Shown: positions 42,912 through 51,027 of the stretch, piece after piece
How positions within the stretch are numbered: position 1 is the first letter of the stretch
Layout of the letters: every line of letters begins with the position of its first letter
Assembly (NCBI RefSeq): GCF_014695915.1
Contig: NZ_JACJPF010000050.1
Location: 30,655-94,654, forward strand
Direction of reading: 5' to 3'
DNA length: 64,000 bases
Source of the DNA: Trichocoleus sp. FACHB-40
Lineage (GTDB): Bacteria > Cyanobacteriota > Cyanobacteriia > Cyanobacteriales > FACHB-T130
The notes under the pieces: model-generated
Database searches by the model: none
Seen by the model: only the letters and a program-made list of their open reading frames with translations
What the model was told of the DNA's origin: nothing
Program-made: the position numbers and the translations under genes

Positions 42912-43006
42912 TGAGGTACTCATGCGATCGCCTAAACTCCCCGATAAATTGGGGTGCAGTAAAAAGAAAGTTTCAGTGTTGGGTGAGGTTCCAAGGGGCC
43001 AACCTA

Positions 43007-43642
43007 CTACAACTGGCAGAAGGCTTGAATCAATTTCCACATCTCAGAGAGGACGTTGCCCAAGCTGTGATCGTCTTCTAGTTCGATTAATTCCACCCAA
43101 GGGCGTGAGGCTGCATAGTCGCGGCTGGCTGCGATCGGAATGACTTCATCGTAACGCCCGTGCAGGATGAGGGTGGGAGTTGGGCGTTGTAGCTGTTCGT
43201 CTAGATATTGGGAAGCGTCAGTGACAAACTTGTAATGTAGAGGAAGCGATCGCTTGTCTCTATAGTGATACACCTGCAAATACTTCTCCTCCTGCCAGCG
43301 CTGCACTTGTTCTTCCCCTAATCTTGGCAACCAGTGGGAGAGAAACCCAAAGGCTGGAGCTAATAAAACTAATTGTTTGACTTTTGAATATTTTTGTGAT
43401 GCGTGTGCAGCAGTTAAACCGCCTAAACTGGAACCAATTAAAGTTACTGGTGTTTCATCTGTGGGAAATTCGGCGGCAACTTGCTCGATTTGTCGTGTTA
43501 TTGTCAGGTGAGAAAAGTCGCCTTGGTTGAGGTCGAGGAGTTTCAGAGAAATATTTAGAGATTGGAAGCGACGCAAGAAATATTCAGCTTTTGCAGATTT
43601 CGGACTAGAAGCAAATCCGTGTATATAAATATAATTGGTCAT
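43007..43642 (-). CDS. YqiA/YcfP-family alpha/beta-hydrolase
   Basis: A 211-residue esterase-like protein. It has IYIHGFASSPKSAKA at the N-terminus (oxyanion region), nucleophile serine in LIGSSLGGLTAAH, acid in ILHGRYDEVIPI and histidine in ELEDDHSLGN, so the catalytic triad is complete. The YqiA/YcfP family has esterase activity in E. coli, but the physiological substrate is unknown. It is cytoplasmic. It begins right at a block of GGGGATT heptamers separating it from the Spy-like gene. Confidence 0.88.
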   Translation of the reverse strand: MTNYIYIHGFASSPKSAKAEYFLRRFQSLNISLKLLDLNQGDFSHLTITRQIEQVAAEFPTDETPVTLIGSSLGGLTAAHASQKYSKVKQLVLLAPAFGFLSHWLPRLGEEQVQRWQEEKYLQVYHYRDKRSLPLHYKFVTDASQYLDEQLQRPTPTLILHGRYDEVIPIAASRDYAASRPWVELIELEDDHSLGNVLSEMWKLIQAFCQL

Positions 43643-43729
43643 TGGGGATTGGGAATTGGGAATTGGGGATTGGGAAGAATCTTACCCTATACCTAGTCCC
43701 CAGCCCCCAGTCCCCAGCCCCCAGCCCCT
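43641..43729. repeat. Heptanucleotide repeats in opposite orientation
   Basis: GGGGATT/GGGAATT heptamers (43641-43677) are followed by CCCCAGT/CCCCAGC heptamers (43695-43729). The two blocks are partly complementary and could form a hairpin. Related blocks: 19096, 49961 and 61670. Confidence 0.75.
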
Positions 43730-44222
43730 ATTGTGCGTTTCTTTTCCCAGCCCGATTCTGGTAATTTTGCCGACGCTGTTGCATCAGTTGGGCAAACTTA
43801 GTGCGTTGCTCTGGAGTCATAATTTGCCGCATCGCCATCATGCTTTCAAACTTCAACTGTCTTATCTGCTGCGCCAACTGTTCAACTTGCTGATTTTTAG
43901 CGGTAATTTGGCTAGTGGAAGCTGTAGTGCTGCTCATCAGCGAAGCCAGTTCTTGCTTAGCTTGACGCATGGCTTGTGCGCGTTGGGAAATCTGGGGTTT
44001 GTATCTAGCCTGCATTGCCTGCATCTGCTGCATTTGCTGCGGGGTTAAATTAAGTTCCTGAAGGAACGAATCCCGATTTTTACGACGCTGCGGTTGAGGA
44101 CTGGTGGAATCGCCAGGGGTTTGTGCAACCGTTTGGGGTAACACCATAGGAGCGGCAAAAGCTGCGCTGCTACCCATAGATAGCATGAGAACGGCTACAA
44201 GAGAAACACGACTTAATGACAT
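43728..44222 (-). CDS. Spy/CpxP-like periplasmic protein
   Basis: A 164-residue exported helical protein: signal peptide (VSLVAVLMLSMGSSAAFAAP, cleavage after AFA near 23) followed by two LTXXQ-type motifs (LNLTPQQMQQMQAMQ and IMTPEQRTKFAQLM), the hallmark of the Spy/CpxP family. These act as ATP-independent periplasmic chaperones or metal/stress sensors. It is the last gene of an operon with an ECF sigma factor and a membrane anti-sigma-like protein, so it may be target and feedback element of that envelope-stress circuit, as CpxP is in enterobacteria (by analogy). Confidence 0.88.
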   Translation of the reverse strand: MSLSRVSLVAVLMLSMGSSAAFAAPMVLPQTVAQTPGDSTSPQPQRRKNRDSFLQELNLTPQQMQQMQAMQARYKPQISQRAQAMRQAKQELASLMSSTTASTSQITAKNQQVEQLAQQIRQLKFESMMAMRQIMTPEQRTKFAQLMQQRRQNYQNRAGKRNAQ

Positions 44223-44281
44223 GGAAATGAACTCCTTTGTTAGGGTTGGTTGTCAGTTGCTAACTATTTTCTACTGACTAA

Positions 44282-44638
44282 TTAATTGTTATTGTCTGCA
44301 AGCCACCAAGAGGGTTCTGCATCTTGGCTTTTGGATGTCTCTGGGGTTTCTTCTACGACGCTATCCCAGTTATTTTCCATAAATGCTTCTAACTCGGCAG
44401 TTTTAACCGATGCTGTGGTAGGCACCAGCATCAAATACCCTGTTACAGCCGCTAGCAGACAAGCAGCGATCGCTGGTGGTACAATCCACATCTGCCGCTG
44501 CTTGTGCGATTGTCTAGGCGAAGATGCCACCGCCTGCATAATCTGGCTTTCTAAACCTGGTGCAGCCGTTGGAACATCACCCTGGTTTTGGCGTAGAAAC
44601 TCTACCAAACGTTTGTCATCATTGGGAAACTGAGTCAT
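44282..44638 (-). CDS. Probable membrane anti-sigma factor
   Basis: A 118-residue single-span protein: cytoplasmic residues 1-48 (DDKRLVEFLRQNQGDVP, a short helix that could grip a sigma factor), transmembrane helix 50-70 (WIVPPAIAACLLAAVTGYLM) and a short periplasmic tail. It lacks the HXXXCXXC zinc motif of classical ZAS anti-sigmas. Its start overlaps the stop of the ECF sigma gene (ATGA, 44635-44638), the usual sign of a sigma/anti-sigma pair. The role is inferred mainly from this coupling. Confidence 0.75.
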   Translation of the reverse strand: MTQFPNDDKRLVEFLRQNQGDVPTAAPGLESQIMQAVASSPRQSHKQRQMWIVPPAIAACLLAAVTGYLMLVPTTASVKTAELEAFMENNWDSVVEETPETSKSQDAEPSWWLADNNN

Positions 44639-45240
44639 AGTTGGACTCCTTGTTGCTGGAAAAATTGCCGCATCAACGTTCTGGCATGGAAGAGGCGAGA
44701 CTTCACTGTACCTACGGGAATCGACAAGATAGTTGCTACCTCTTTTTGCGGAACGTCTTCCAAGTCGTGCAGAACCAGTACAGCGCGATGATCGAAACTG
44801 AGTTCATTGAGTCCGCGCTGCACAACATCCTGATAGTGCAGGTGCATCAAATCGGGAGCTGACTGCTCGACTGGCAGAGAATTTGTCAAGGTTTGTCTCT
44901 GGGAATGCGCTTGTGCAAACTGTCGCCGCTGGTCGGAGGCGACATTCCAGCTGATGCGATAAAGCCAGGTGGAAAATTGAGATGTTTCCCTCAACTTTGG
45001 TAATCCTTTCCAGACGCGAAGGAAGACCTCTTGCACTAAATCATCCAGGGATGAGGTGCCACAAAGTTGATAAAGAGTTGACCTGACTCGCTGCTGATGA
45101 CGCAGATAAAGCTGTCGAAAGCTCTGCGTGTCGCCTTCTTTGCAACGCTTGATGAGGTTGGCGTCGGTGTCGCGCTTGTCGTTGGGTTGATCGTTGGTTA
45201 GCGCATCGATTGGTACAGATGACACCGATTGCATCTCCAC
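44635..45240 (-). CDS. ECF-type RNA polymerase sigma factor
   Basis: A 201-residue group 4 sigma factor. Region 2 is visible as QSFRQLYLRHQQRVRSTLYQ, LDDLVQEVFLRVWKGLPKL and TWLYRISWNVASDQRR; region 4 as LSFDHRAVLVLHDLEDVPQK with the helix-turn-helix EVATILSIPVGTVKSRLFHA. It lacks region 3, as expected. Genes downstream encode a membrane anti-sigma and a Spy-like periplasmic protein, so it probably controls a cell-envelope stress regulon and its own operon. I could not assign its -35/-10 promoter. Confidence 0.93.
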   Translation of the reverse strand: MEMQSVSSVPIDALTNDQPNDKRDTDANLIKRCKEGDTQSFRQLYLRHQQRVRSTLYQLCGTSSLDDLVQEVFLRVWKGLPKLRETSQFSTWLYRISWNVASDQRRQFAQAHSQRQTLTNSLPVEQSAPDLMHLHYQDVVQRGLNELSFDHRAVLVLHDLEDVPQKEVATILSIPVGTVKSRLFHARTLMRQFFQQQGVQL

Positions 45241-45429
45241 TCACCGCTGTTTGATGGACGAGACTTTAGACTGGGCTGCTGGCCAAAAGGTTCAAAGATG
45301 CGATCGCACAACTCCATCCCACAATCTTCTCAACCAGTGACTCCCACCTAGGGCTGGGCTACACTTGAACAAATCAAGCTAATGACCCGGATTTATCGAT
45401 AACTAGAAATTTTCTCAAATTTAAATTTT

Positions 45430-47421
45430 ATGCCATTTAATATTATTGGTGCTGTCGTCGGATTTGTTGCTAATGCTGCTGGGAGAATTGCCTCAACATT
45501 TTTAAAAAACGTTGTTGGCGAACACACATCTAATCTTCCTGCTAAAGTTCAGGAAGTTAGATTAGATCAGCGAGCGCGTCAGGCAGAAATTGACTACTAT
45601 CGGCGCAGAGAGGCAAGAGAGCAGAACTTACTAGAACTTCAAGACCTCCGCTTGAAAGCAGACCTCCAGATTGAATCGGCAAGTGCTGAACGAGAAGAAC
45701 GCTCCCTTAAGCTCACAGAACGAGAACTGCAACTAAAAGCAGAGGAATTGGCAGACAAGCGTCAGATGAGTTCTTTGTATCTAGAACTGATGCGGGAGAA
45801 GACTGCAAAAGAAATTGAACTCAAGCAAAAAGAAATTCAGGCTATTTTCGATCAGCAAAAATGGCCTGGGGTTTTGAGTCGTGATGAAGTAGAACGAATT
45901 TTTGGGGATGAGCAAAAGAAACCTCGATTACTGATGTTGGTTCCACCGCCAGATATCAGCGATGATTTTCCACTATCATTCCGTGACAGCCTAAAAAAAG
46001 AGGTTCGCAATCAATTAAAAGGATTTCTGGAACGGCATTATTCCCTAGAGGGCGAACTCTGCCCTGTTGAGTTTTACGGGAAGTATTTTGAGCGTTCTAT
46101 TTTTGATGCAGAAGTCAAACAGTTGGAGACTATTTTGGCTGCTGTCCCTACGGCAATTATTTACAGCGACATTACCGATCATGAAGTTTACTTTAATGTT
46201 CGGTTCTGGGGACTGCAAGATACAATTTCCTTGTCGTTTGAGCCTTGGAACTGGGAAGAGGCAAAAAAGCAACTACAGGAAGCCGGAAATGATGAAATTC
46301 AAAGTCTTCGCATCATTCGGCAGACAATTGTCACCCTCCACAAGCTGTTAGCAGCATTTTTAGCAGATTGGTACTACCTCAACATCGACCCAAATTATGA
46401 ACCTCAGCTATTTAATTTAGACTCAGAGATTCCGAACGCCTGGTCTAAAACAATTACTGATAAGCTTAAGCTGACTCAGCAACAGTATCAAAAAGCCTAT
46501 AATACTGACTTAAAATTGTTGGCAGATTGGGAAACTAGCAAAACTCAGCCTTGGAGATGTGCAAATACTCTCTCTGGGCATTCAAATCATGTTTATTCTG
46601 TCGCTATTAGCTCTGATGGTCAAATTGCTAGTGGCAGTGCAGACAACACCATCAAAATTTGGAATTTAACCACTGGAAATTCTATTTGCACCTTCACAGG
46701 ACATTCAGGTAGTGTTTCTTCACTTGCTTTTAGCCCTGATGGGCAAACTCTCGCTAGTGGCAGTGCCGATAATACTATTAAACTGTGGTATTCACGTACA
46801 GGGGTAACATTTACTGGGCATTCAGACGATCTTCATTCTGTTGCTTTTAGCCCCAATGGTAAAACTGTCGCTAGCGGCAGTAATGACAAAACTATCAAAA
46901 TATGGGATTTAATCACTGGTGAGGCAATCTGTACTCTTACGGGTCATGAAGAGTCTGTTTCATCTATTGTCTTTAGTTGCGATGGACAGAAATTAATTAG
47001 TGGCAGTAACGACAAAACTATCAAAATATGGGATTTAATCACTGGAAAAGCAACCCGAACCCTCACTGAACATTCAAATTATGTTTCGTCAGTCGCCATT
47101 AGTCCTGATGGAAAGATTTTGGCTAGTGGCAGTGCGGACAACACCATCAAAATTTGGAGTTTTCACACTGGCAACCTACTCCACACATTATCTGAGGATA
47201 CAAGCGCTGTTCGCAGTGTTGCTTTCAGTCCTGATGGGCAAATTCTTGCTAGTGGTGGTAACGACAAAACAATTAAATTGTGGCATCTGGGGACAATAAA
47301 ATTGATCAATACTCTTTCGGGACATTCAGAGAGTATTAGGTCAGTTGCCTTTAGTCCTGATGGTAAAACGATTGTCAGTGGTAGTATTGATAAAACTATC
47401 AAGATTTGGCAGTGTGATTGA
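45430..47421 (+). CDS. Coiled-coil / novel domain / WD40 propeller protein
   Basis: A 663-residue protein in three parts. Residues 1-35 are an Ala/Gly-rich, mildly hydrophobic helix (IIGAVVGFVANAAGRIAS) and 45-140 a long charged coiled coil (EQNLLELQDLRLKADLQIES, KEIELKQKEIQAIF). Residues 165-370 are a folded alpha/beta domain that I cannot assign (LLMLVPPPDISDDFP, VEFYGKYFERSIFDAEVKQL, AIIYSDITDHEVYFNVRFWG). Residues 375-663 are exactly seven WD40 repeats, one propeller (SPDGQTLASGSADNTIKLW pattern). It has no signal peptide. It may be a scaffold whose middle domain senses or processes something, function unknown. The WD repeats are nearly identical at DNA level in places. Confidence 0.85.
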   Translation: MPFNIIGAVVGFVANAAGRIASTFLKNVVGEHTSNLPAKVQEVRLDQRARQAEIDYYRRREAREQNLLELQDLRLKADLQIESASAEREERSLKLTERELQLKAEELADKRQMSSLYLELMREKTAKEIELKQKEIQAIFDQQKWPGVLSRDEVERIFGDEQKKPRLLMLVPPPDISDDFPLSFRDSLKKEVRNQLKGFLERHYSLEGELCPVEFYGKYFERSIFDAEVKQLETILAAVPTAIIYSDITDHEVYFNVRFWGLQDTISLSFEPWNWEEAKKQLQEAGNDEIQSLRIIRQTIVTLHKLLAAFLADWYYLNIDPNYEPQLFNLDSEIPNAWSKTITDKLKLTQQQYQKAYNTDLKLLADWETSKTQPWRCANTLSGHSNHVYSVAISSDGQIASGSADNTIKIWNLTTGNSICTFTGHSGSVSSLAFSPDGQTLASGSADNTIKLWYSRTGVTFTGHSDDLHSVAFSPNGKTVASGSNDKTIKIWDLITGEAICTLTGHEESVSSIVFSCDGQKLISGSNDKTIKIWDLITGKATRTLTEHSNYVSSVAISPDGKILASGSADNTIKIWSFHTGNLLHTLSEDTSAVRSVAFSPDGQILASGGNDKTIKLWHLGTIKLINTLSGHSESIRSVAFSPDGKTIVSGSIDKTIKIWQCD

Positions 47422-47465
47422 GGCGGTAGGTTAGATGGGCTGATTGACTGACAAATCTTGGATGT

Positions 47466-47495
47466 GTAGGCTGGGTTTCGTGAACTCAACCCAGC
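47466..47495. repeat. GGGTTTCGTT interspersed repeat copy
   Basis: GGCTGGGTTTCGTGAACTC followed by AACCCAGC; the same family as 9699, 14475 and 52564. Confidence 0.6.
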
Positions 47496-47531
47496 ACTGG
47501 TGCAATTTGTTGGCTTACTCTTCGAGAAGGC

Positions 47532-47608
47532 TGCCACGGATCAACGCAGGTACCGCTGACTAGATATCCTTCTGCGATCGCTAACTTCTTTTGATGCTGG
47601 TGCAGGCG
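47532..47608 (-). pseudogene. Fragment of a glutathione reductase gene 5' region
   Basis: Positions 47532-47588 match 49746-49801 (inside gor, around the redox-active disulfide) at roughly nine of ten bases. Both share CCACGGAT, ACGCAGGTACCGC and TCCTTCTGCGATCGCTA. A further piece (TTTTGATGC) continues the match after a small deletion. Read on the minus strand it gives KLAIAEGYLVSGTCV, then loses frame. It is a partial, decayed duplicate of gor, about 2.2 kb from the intact gene. Confidence 0.75.
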
Positions 47609-47947
47609 ATCGCTCTTTTATGACTAATACACCATACCGCTGCTTTCAAATTAGCTCAGAGAATTTTAAGGTAGCGATGCTTATTCTTAACTTTATCCGT
47701 ATAACCACGTAAGCACTAAAAGCTTAAGGCGGAATAATGTGGTAAACACTTAAGTATAAATACGGCTTTTATTTGTCATCCCTAATTATTCATAGCAACT
47801 TGTCAAAAACTCTATTTAAAATTTGCCCAACTCATTAAAGCCTTCATCGGAAATTTACTGATTTTTGATTCTATTCGCTAAAATTTTGCCTGAAAATTTC
47901 GTAATTATAAGTATATTGATTTACGTGTTTAGCCAATCTAAGTAAAT

Positions 47948-48166
47948 ATGATTAAGACTTACCAGAATTTATCTGTAGCTACTGCTGGAACTGCTTTGCT
48001 GCTGGGAATGGGCGCAGGTTTTTTATCTAGTTTAACTCCGGATATAAATGGTTGTAATCTTAGTCCGGATAATGCCGGATGCGTGTTGAATAGACCTATC
48101 GATATACAAAGAAGTGCAGAAACAGCATCCGAAGAAACACTTAGTTTTGGTGAAAACGAGGAATAA
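47948..48166 (+). CDS. Small probably exported protein, unknown
   Basis: A 72-residue frame with an N-terminal export-type hydrophobic segment (LSVATAGTALLLGMGAGFLS), like the signal sequences of many cyanobacterial secreted proteins. A short mature part with two cysteines (NGCNLSPDNAGCVLNR) and an acidic end follows. It may be a real small exported peptide or the truncated start of a larger exported protein; no family recognised. The start ATG has only a weak ribosome site. Confidence 0.45.
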   Translation: MIKTYQNLSVATAGTALLLGMGAGFLSSLTPDINGCNLSPDNAGCVLNRPIDIQRSAETASEETLSFGENEE

Positions 48167-48269
48167 TAGATTAAACATAATACTATGTCTGGATAGTTGC
48201 TTCGTTGAAGGTCGATTAATAGTTAGTAATTATTGATGAGCAGCCGAGGCACTCATGAGCAGCCATAGA

Positions 48270-48368
48270 TATAGCATTCCTAAATCATTCCTCAATGCTA
48301 GATCCCGGACTTCTTAAAGAAGTCCGGAATCTGAAGGGCTGGCTCACAACTCAATTAGGATTGCTACA
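48270..48368. mobile_element. MITE-like element with CCGGACTTCTT core
   Basis: Left end TATAGCATTCCTAAATCATT and right end AATTAGGATTGCTACATA are inverted copies of the terminal repeat also seen at 34941, 50858 and 53664. The core 48301-48332 is a palindrome with arms CCGGACTTCTT and AAGAAGTCCGG. It has no coding capacity. Confidence 0.7.
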
Positions 48369-48426
48369 TAACATAATTTAATGGCTATTGATATTCTTTA
48401 AGTCCAACAGATAACTCAAATAGCAA

Positions 48427-48458
48427 CACCCGCCCCTAGAAAGTTTCAGGAGCGGGTG
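48427..48458 (-). terminator. Probable gor terminator
   Basis: On the minus strand CACCCGC and GCGGGTG form a stem about 25 bp after the gor stop, followed by a weakly T-rich TTGCTATTT. Confidence 0.45.
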
Positions 48459-48481
48459 GATAATAACACAGTAGGGGGAAT

Positions 48482-49882
48482 TTATCGCAGAGTGACGAAC
48501 TCTTCTGCTGTCGAAGGATGAATGCCAACGGTAGCATCGAAGTCTTTTTTGGTGGCTCCCATGTTGACTGCGATCGCGATTCCTTGAATCACCTCAGCGG
48601 AATAGTCGCCCACCATGTGAGCGCCCAGCACGCGGTCGGTATTTTTGTCAATTACTAACTTGACCGTGACTTTCTCATCCGCACCCGTCAAACTGTGGAA
48701 CAGAGGACGGAATCGGGCGCGATAAATCTGCACGTTGTCATCGCCCAACTTTTTCCGCGCATCGGCTTCGCTGATTCCCACGGTAGCGGCTTCTGGCTGG
48801 CTAAACACTGCGGAAGCAACATTTTCGTGATTGAACACCCGGCGGTTATTACCAAATTCAGTATCGGCAAAAGCGCGGCCTTCGCCAATGGCGACGGGCG
48901 TTAAATTGATTCGGTTCGTGCAATCGCCCACAGCGAAAATATTCGGCTGGTTGGTGCGGCTGTACTCATCGACTTCGATTGCACAGTTGACGCTGTACCC
49001 ATGCAACCTGGGTAAATCTTCGTCTTCACACTGAACAACCTTAACGCCCGCATTCTCCAAACCAAGTTTTCCTAACAAAGGTGCGCGACCGATGGCGACT
49101 AGAACTTGGTCTGCGGTGAGGGTTGTATCCGCGTCTTTGCCTTTTTCGGTGAAGGAGACTGTCAGACCTTCTGGGGTTTTCTCAATGCCTTTCCCGGTGA
49201 CATTAGTGATAATGTTGATGCCGTGATGGCTCATGGCATCCTGAATGCTAACGCGAATATCGTCATCAAAGCCTTTGAGAATGCGATCGCCTCTAAGCAA
49301 CAAACTGACTTTCGATCCCAGTCCGTGCATAATACAGGCGAATTCCACAGCAATATAGCCAGCGCCAACAATGACGATGTGCTTCGGCTGTTCCTTGAGG
49401 AGAAATATCTCGCGGGAAGTGATAGCATGTTCCATCCCTGGTAAATCCGGCTTGATAGCTTCCCCACCGACAGCAATTAAAATCTTGTCAGCGCTGTACC
49501 TTTTTCCATCAACTTCTACGGTATGAGGATCTACCAAAGTGGCACGACTCTTAAATAACTCCACCCCAGCTTTTGAGAGAAACCCAATATGCAACTGACT
49601 CAGACGGTGGACTTCCTTATCGACAGTCGTCATCAGATGCTCCCAGTTTAAGCTTCTCTCGCCCACAGTCCAGCCATAGCCTGCGGCATCCTCAAACAAG
49701 TGGGAAAATTTAGAGGCGTAGACCATTAGCTTTTTGGGGATACAGCCACGGATGACGCAGGTACCGCCGACTAAATCTCCTTCTGCGATCGCTACCTTTG
49801 CCCCATAGCTAGCCGCCCGTTTTGATGCCGCTAGACCGCCAGAACCCGCCCCAATCACAAATAAATCGTAATCAAATGTCAT
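48482..49882 (-). CDS. gor: Glutathione reductase
   Basis: A 466-residue FAD enzyme that keeps glutathione reduced with NADPH, important against photo-oxidative stress. FAD motif DLFVIGAGSGGLAASKRAA; redox-active disulfide C42-C47 in GGTCVIRGCIPKK; NAD(P)H-binding motif IVIVGAGYIAVEFACIMHGL; second FAD contact IFAVGDCTN; and C-terminal catalytic His-Glu in GIHPSTAEEFVTLR. Length and order are those of soluble glutathione reductases. A decayed copy of its 5' part lies at 47532-47608. It is a single gene. Confidence 0.95.
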   Translation of the reverse strand: MTFDYDLFVIGAGSGGLAASKRAASYGAKVAIAEGDLVGGTCVIRGCIPKKLMVYASKFSHLFEDAAGYGWTVGERSLNWEHLMTTVDKEVHRLSQLHIGFLSKAGVELFKSRATLVDPHTVEVDGKRYSADKILIAVGGEAIKPDLPGMEHAITSREIFLLKEQPKHIVIVGAGYIAVEFACIMHGLGSKVSLLLRGDRILKGFDDDIRVSIQDAMSHHGINIITNVTGKGIEKTPEGLTVSFTEKGKDADTTLTADQVLVAIGRAPLLGKLGLENAGVKVVQCEDEDLPRLHGYSVNCAIEVDEYSRTNQPNIFAVGDCTNRINLTPVAIGEGRAFADTEFGNNRRVFNHENVASAVFSQPEAATVGISEADARKKLGDDNVQIYRARFRPLFHSLTGADEKVTVKLVIDKNTDRVLGAHMVGDYSAEVIQGIAIAVNMGATKKDFDATVGIHPSTAEEFVTLR

Positions 49883-50238
49883 GATGGCAAATACTCTCTT
49901 TTCTTAACCAGTGTAAAAGACACAGGCTTTGAGGGTGTTTATCTTGAGCAAAAAGTAAGTGGGGATTGAGGATTGGGGATTGGGGATTGGGAATTTTCTC
50001 TGTAGCGCTTGTAGCTTCTTCTGCGCTTCTGCCCCGTTTCCCCGTAGGCAAAGCAAATGAAAGTCTTAGCTTATACTTGTTACTTGAAAACTTTCAGGGT
50101 GTAAATTTCGTCTTTAGGCGGGGAATACTAAATTGAGGCGTACAGAAAGCTTATTGGATCTACCGATGCTCTCAAGCTAAATTTTCTGGAATCGCCTGTA
50201 TTCAGATGGAAGCACACTTAAAAATTCACTGAGGCAAA
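49883..50238. other. Intergenic region gor/cysC with heptamers
   Basis: A tract of GGGGATT heptamers occupies 49961-49995. The rest holds no ORF or RNA gene that I can support; the divergent promoters of gor and cysC must be here. Confidence 0.5.
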
Positions 50239-50829
50239 ATGGAAAAACAACAACGTGGTGTAACCGTTTGGTTTACGGGTTTAAGCGGTGCAGGTAAAAC
50301 CACCATTAGCAAGGCAGTAGCCCAAGCTTTACAGGAACGGGGATACAAGGTTGAAGTTCTCGACGGTGACATTGTGCGCGAAAACCTAACTAAGGATTTG
50401 GGATTTAGTAAACAGGATCGGGACGAGAACATCCGCCGCATTGGTTTTGTGTCTCAACTGCTGACGCGGAACGGCGTAATAGTAATTACCTCAGCAATTT
50501 CACCGTATCGGGAAATTAGACAAGAAGTGCGATCGCGTATCGGGGATTTTGTTGAAGTGTATGTCAATGCACCACTAGAAACTTGCGAACAGCGCGACGT
50601 TAAAGGCTTGTATAAGAAAGCTAGGGCTGGAGAGATTAAACAGTTCACTGGTATTGATGACCCCTACGAAGCGCCCCTCAACCCGGAAGTAGAATGTTGT
50701 ACAAACACCGAAAGCATAGCTCAAAGCATGGAAAAAGTAATATTGAAGCTAGAAGAAATGGACTATGTTAAACCATTAGGCATTTTTAGCAAGAATGGCA
50801 GATTAGTAGCAAATAGTTATGTAATCTAG
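50239..50829 (+). CDS. cysC: Adenylylsulfate kinase
   Basis: A 196-residue APS kinase that phosphorylates adenylylsulfate to PAPS for sulfate assimilation. P-loop GLSGAGKT at residues 14-21; substrate loop VLDGDIVRENLTKDLGFSKQ; IRRIGFVSQLL; and the lid region KGLYKKARAGEIKQFTGIDD. It is a stand-alone enzyme without a fused sulfurylase. The C-terminal ~20 residues (KPLGIFSKNGRLVANSYVI) are slightly longer than in E. coli. It is followed by a hairpin-rich region. Confidence 0.95.
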   Translation: MEKQQRGVTVWFTGLSGAGKTTISKAVAQALQERGYKVEVLDGDIVRENLTKDLGFSKQDRDENIRRIGFVSQLLTRNGVIVITSAISPYREIRQEVRSRIGDFVEVYVNAPLETCEQRDVKGLYKKARAGEIKQFTGIDDPYEAPLNPEVECCTNTESIAQSMEKVILKLEEMDYVKPLGIFSKNGRLVANSYVI

Positions 50830-50857
50830 TCTCGTTAAGAGTCTCCGACTGGGAATG

Positions 50858-50922
50858 CTACAGCAGTTCTAAATGATTCGTGAAGGCAACAGACCCGACT
50901 TCTCTAATAAGTCGGGTCTGTT
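50858..50922. mobile_element. Half MITE with CCCGACTT core
   Basis: Left terminal repeat CTACAGCAGTTCTAAATGAT (50858-50877) followed by a perfect palindrome with 14-base arms AACAGACCCGACTT and AAGTCGGGTCTGTT (50888-50901, 50909-50922). No matching right end is found, so the element is truncated. Confidence 0.6.
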
Positions 50923-50939
50923 GAAACAACTTTGCCGAG

Positions 50940-50986
50940 AAAAGCTCTAGTAGTGAAGCGACCGCCTTACTACTAGAGCTTTTCTC
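50940..50986. terminator. Long hairpin between cysC and DivIVA-like gene
   Basis: AAAAGCTCTAGTAGT and ACTACTAGAGCTTTT pair over 15 bp around a 14-base loop. It lies between convergent genes and is usable in both directions; there is no long T-run outside the stem. Confidence 0.55.
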
Positions 50987-51027
50987 GCCTTTGGGGGAGG
51001 CAGAGACTGAAATGAAAGCAACGTTGC

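Larger units (their letters stand above)
47422..47947. other. Intergenic region with repeat and glutathione-reductase fragment
   Basis: It holds a GGGTTTCGT repeat (47466-47495) and the gor-like fragment (47532-47608), then about 300 bp of AT-rich DNA with no gene, in which the promoter of the 72-residue protein should lie. Confidence 0.5.

Noticed and set aside
43641..43729. Possible CRISPR-like array
   Set aside because: The units are seven bases without spacers; they are heptanucleotide tandem repeats.
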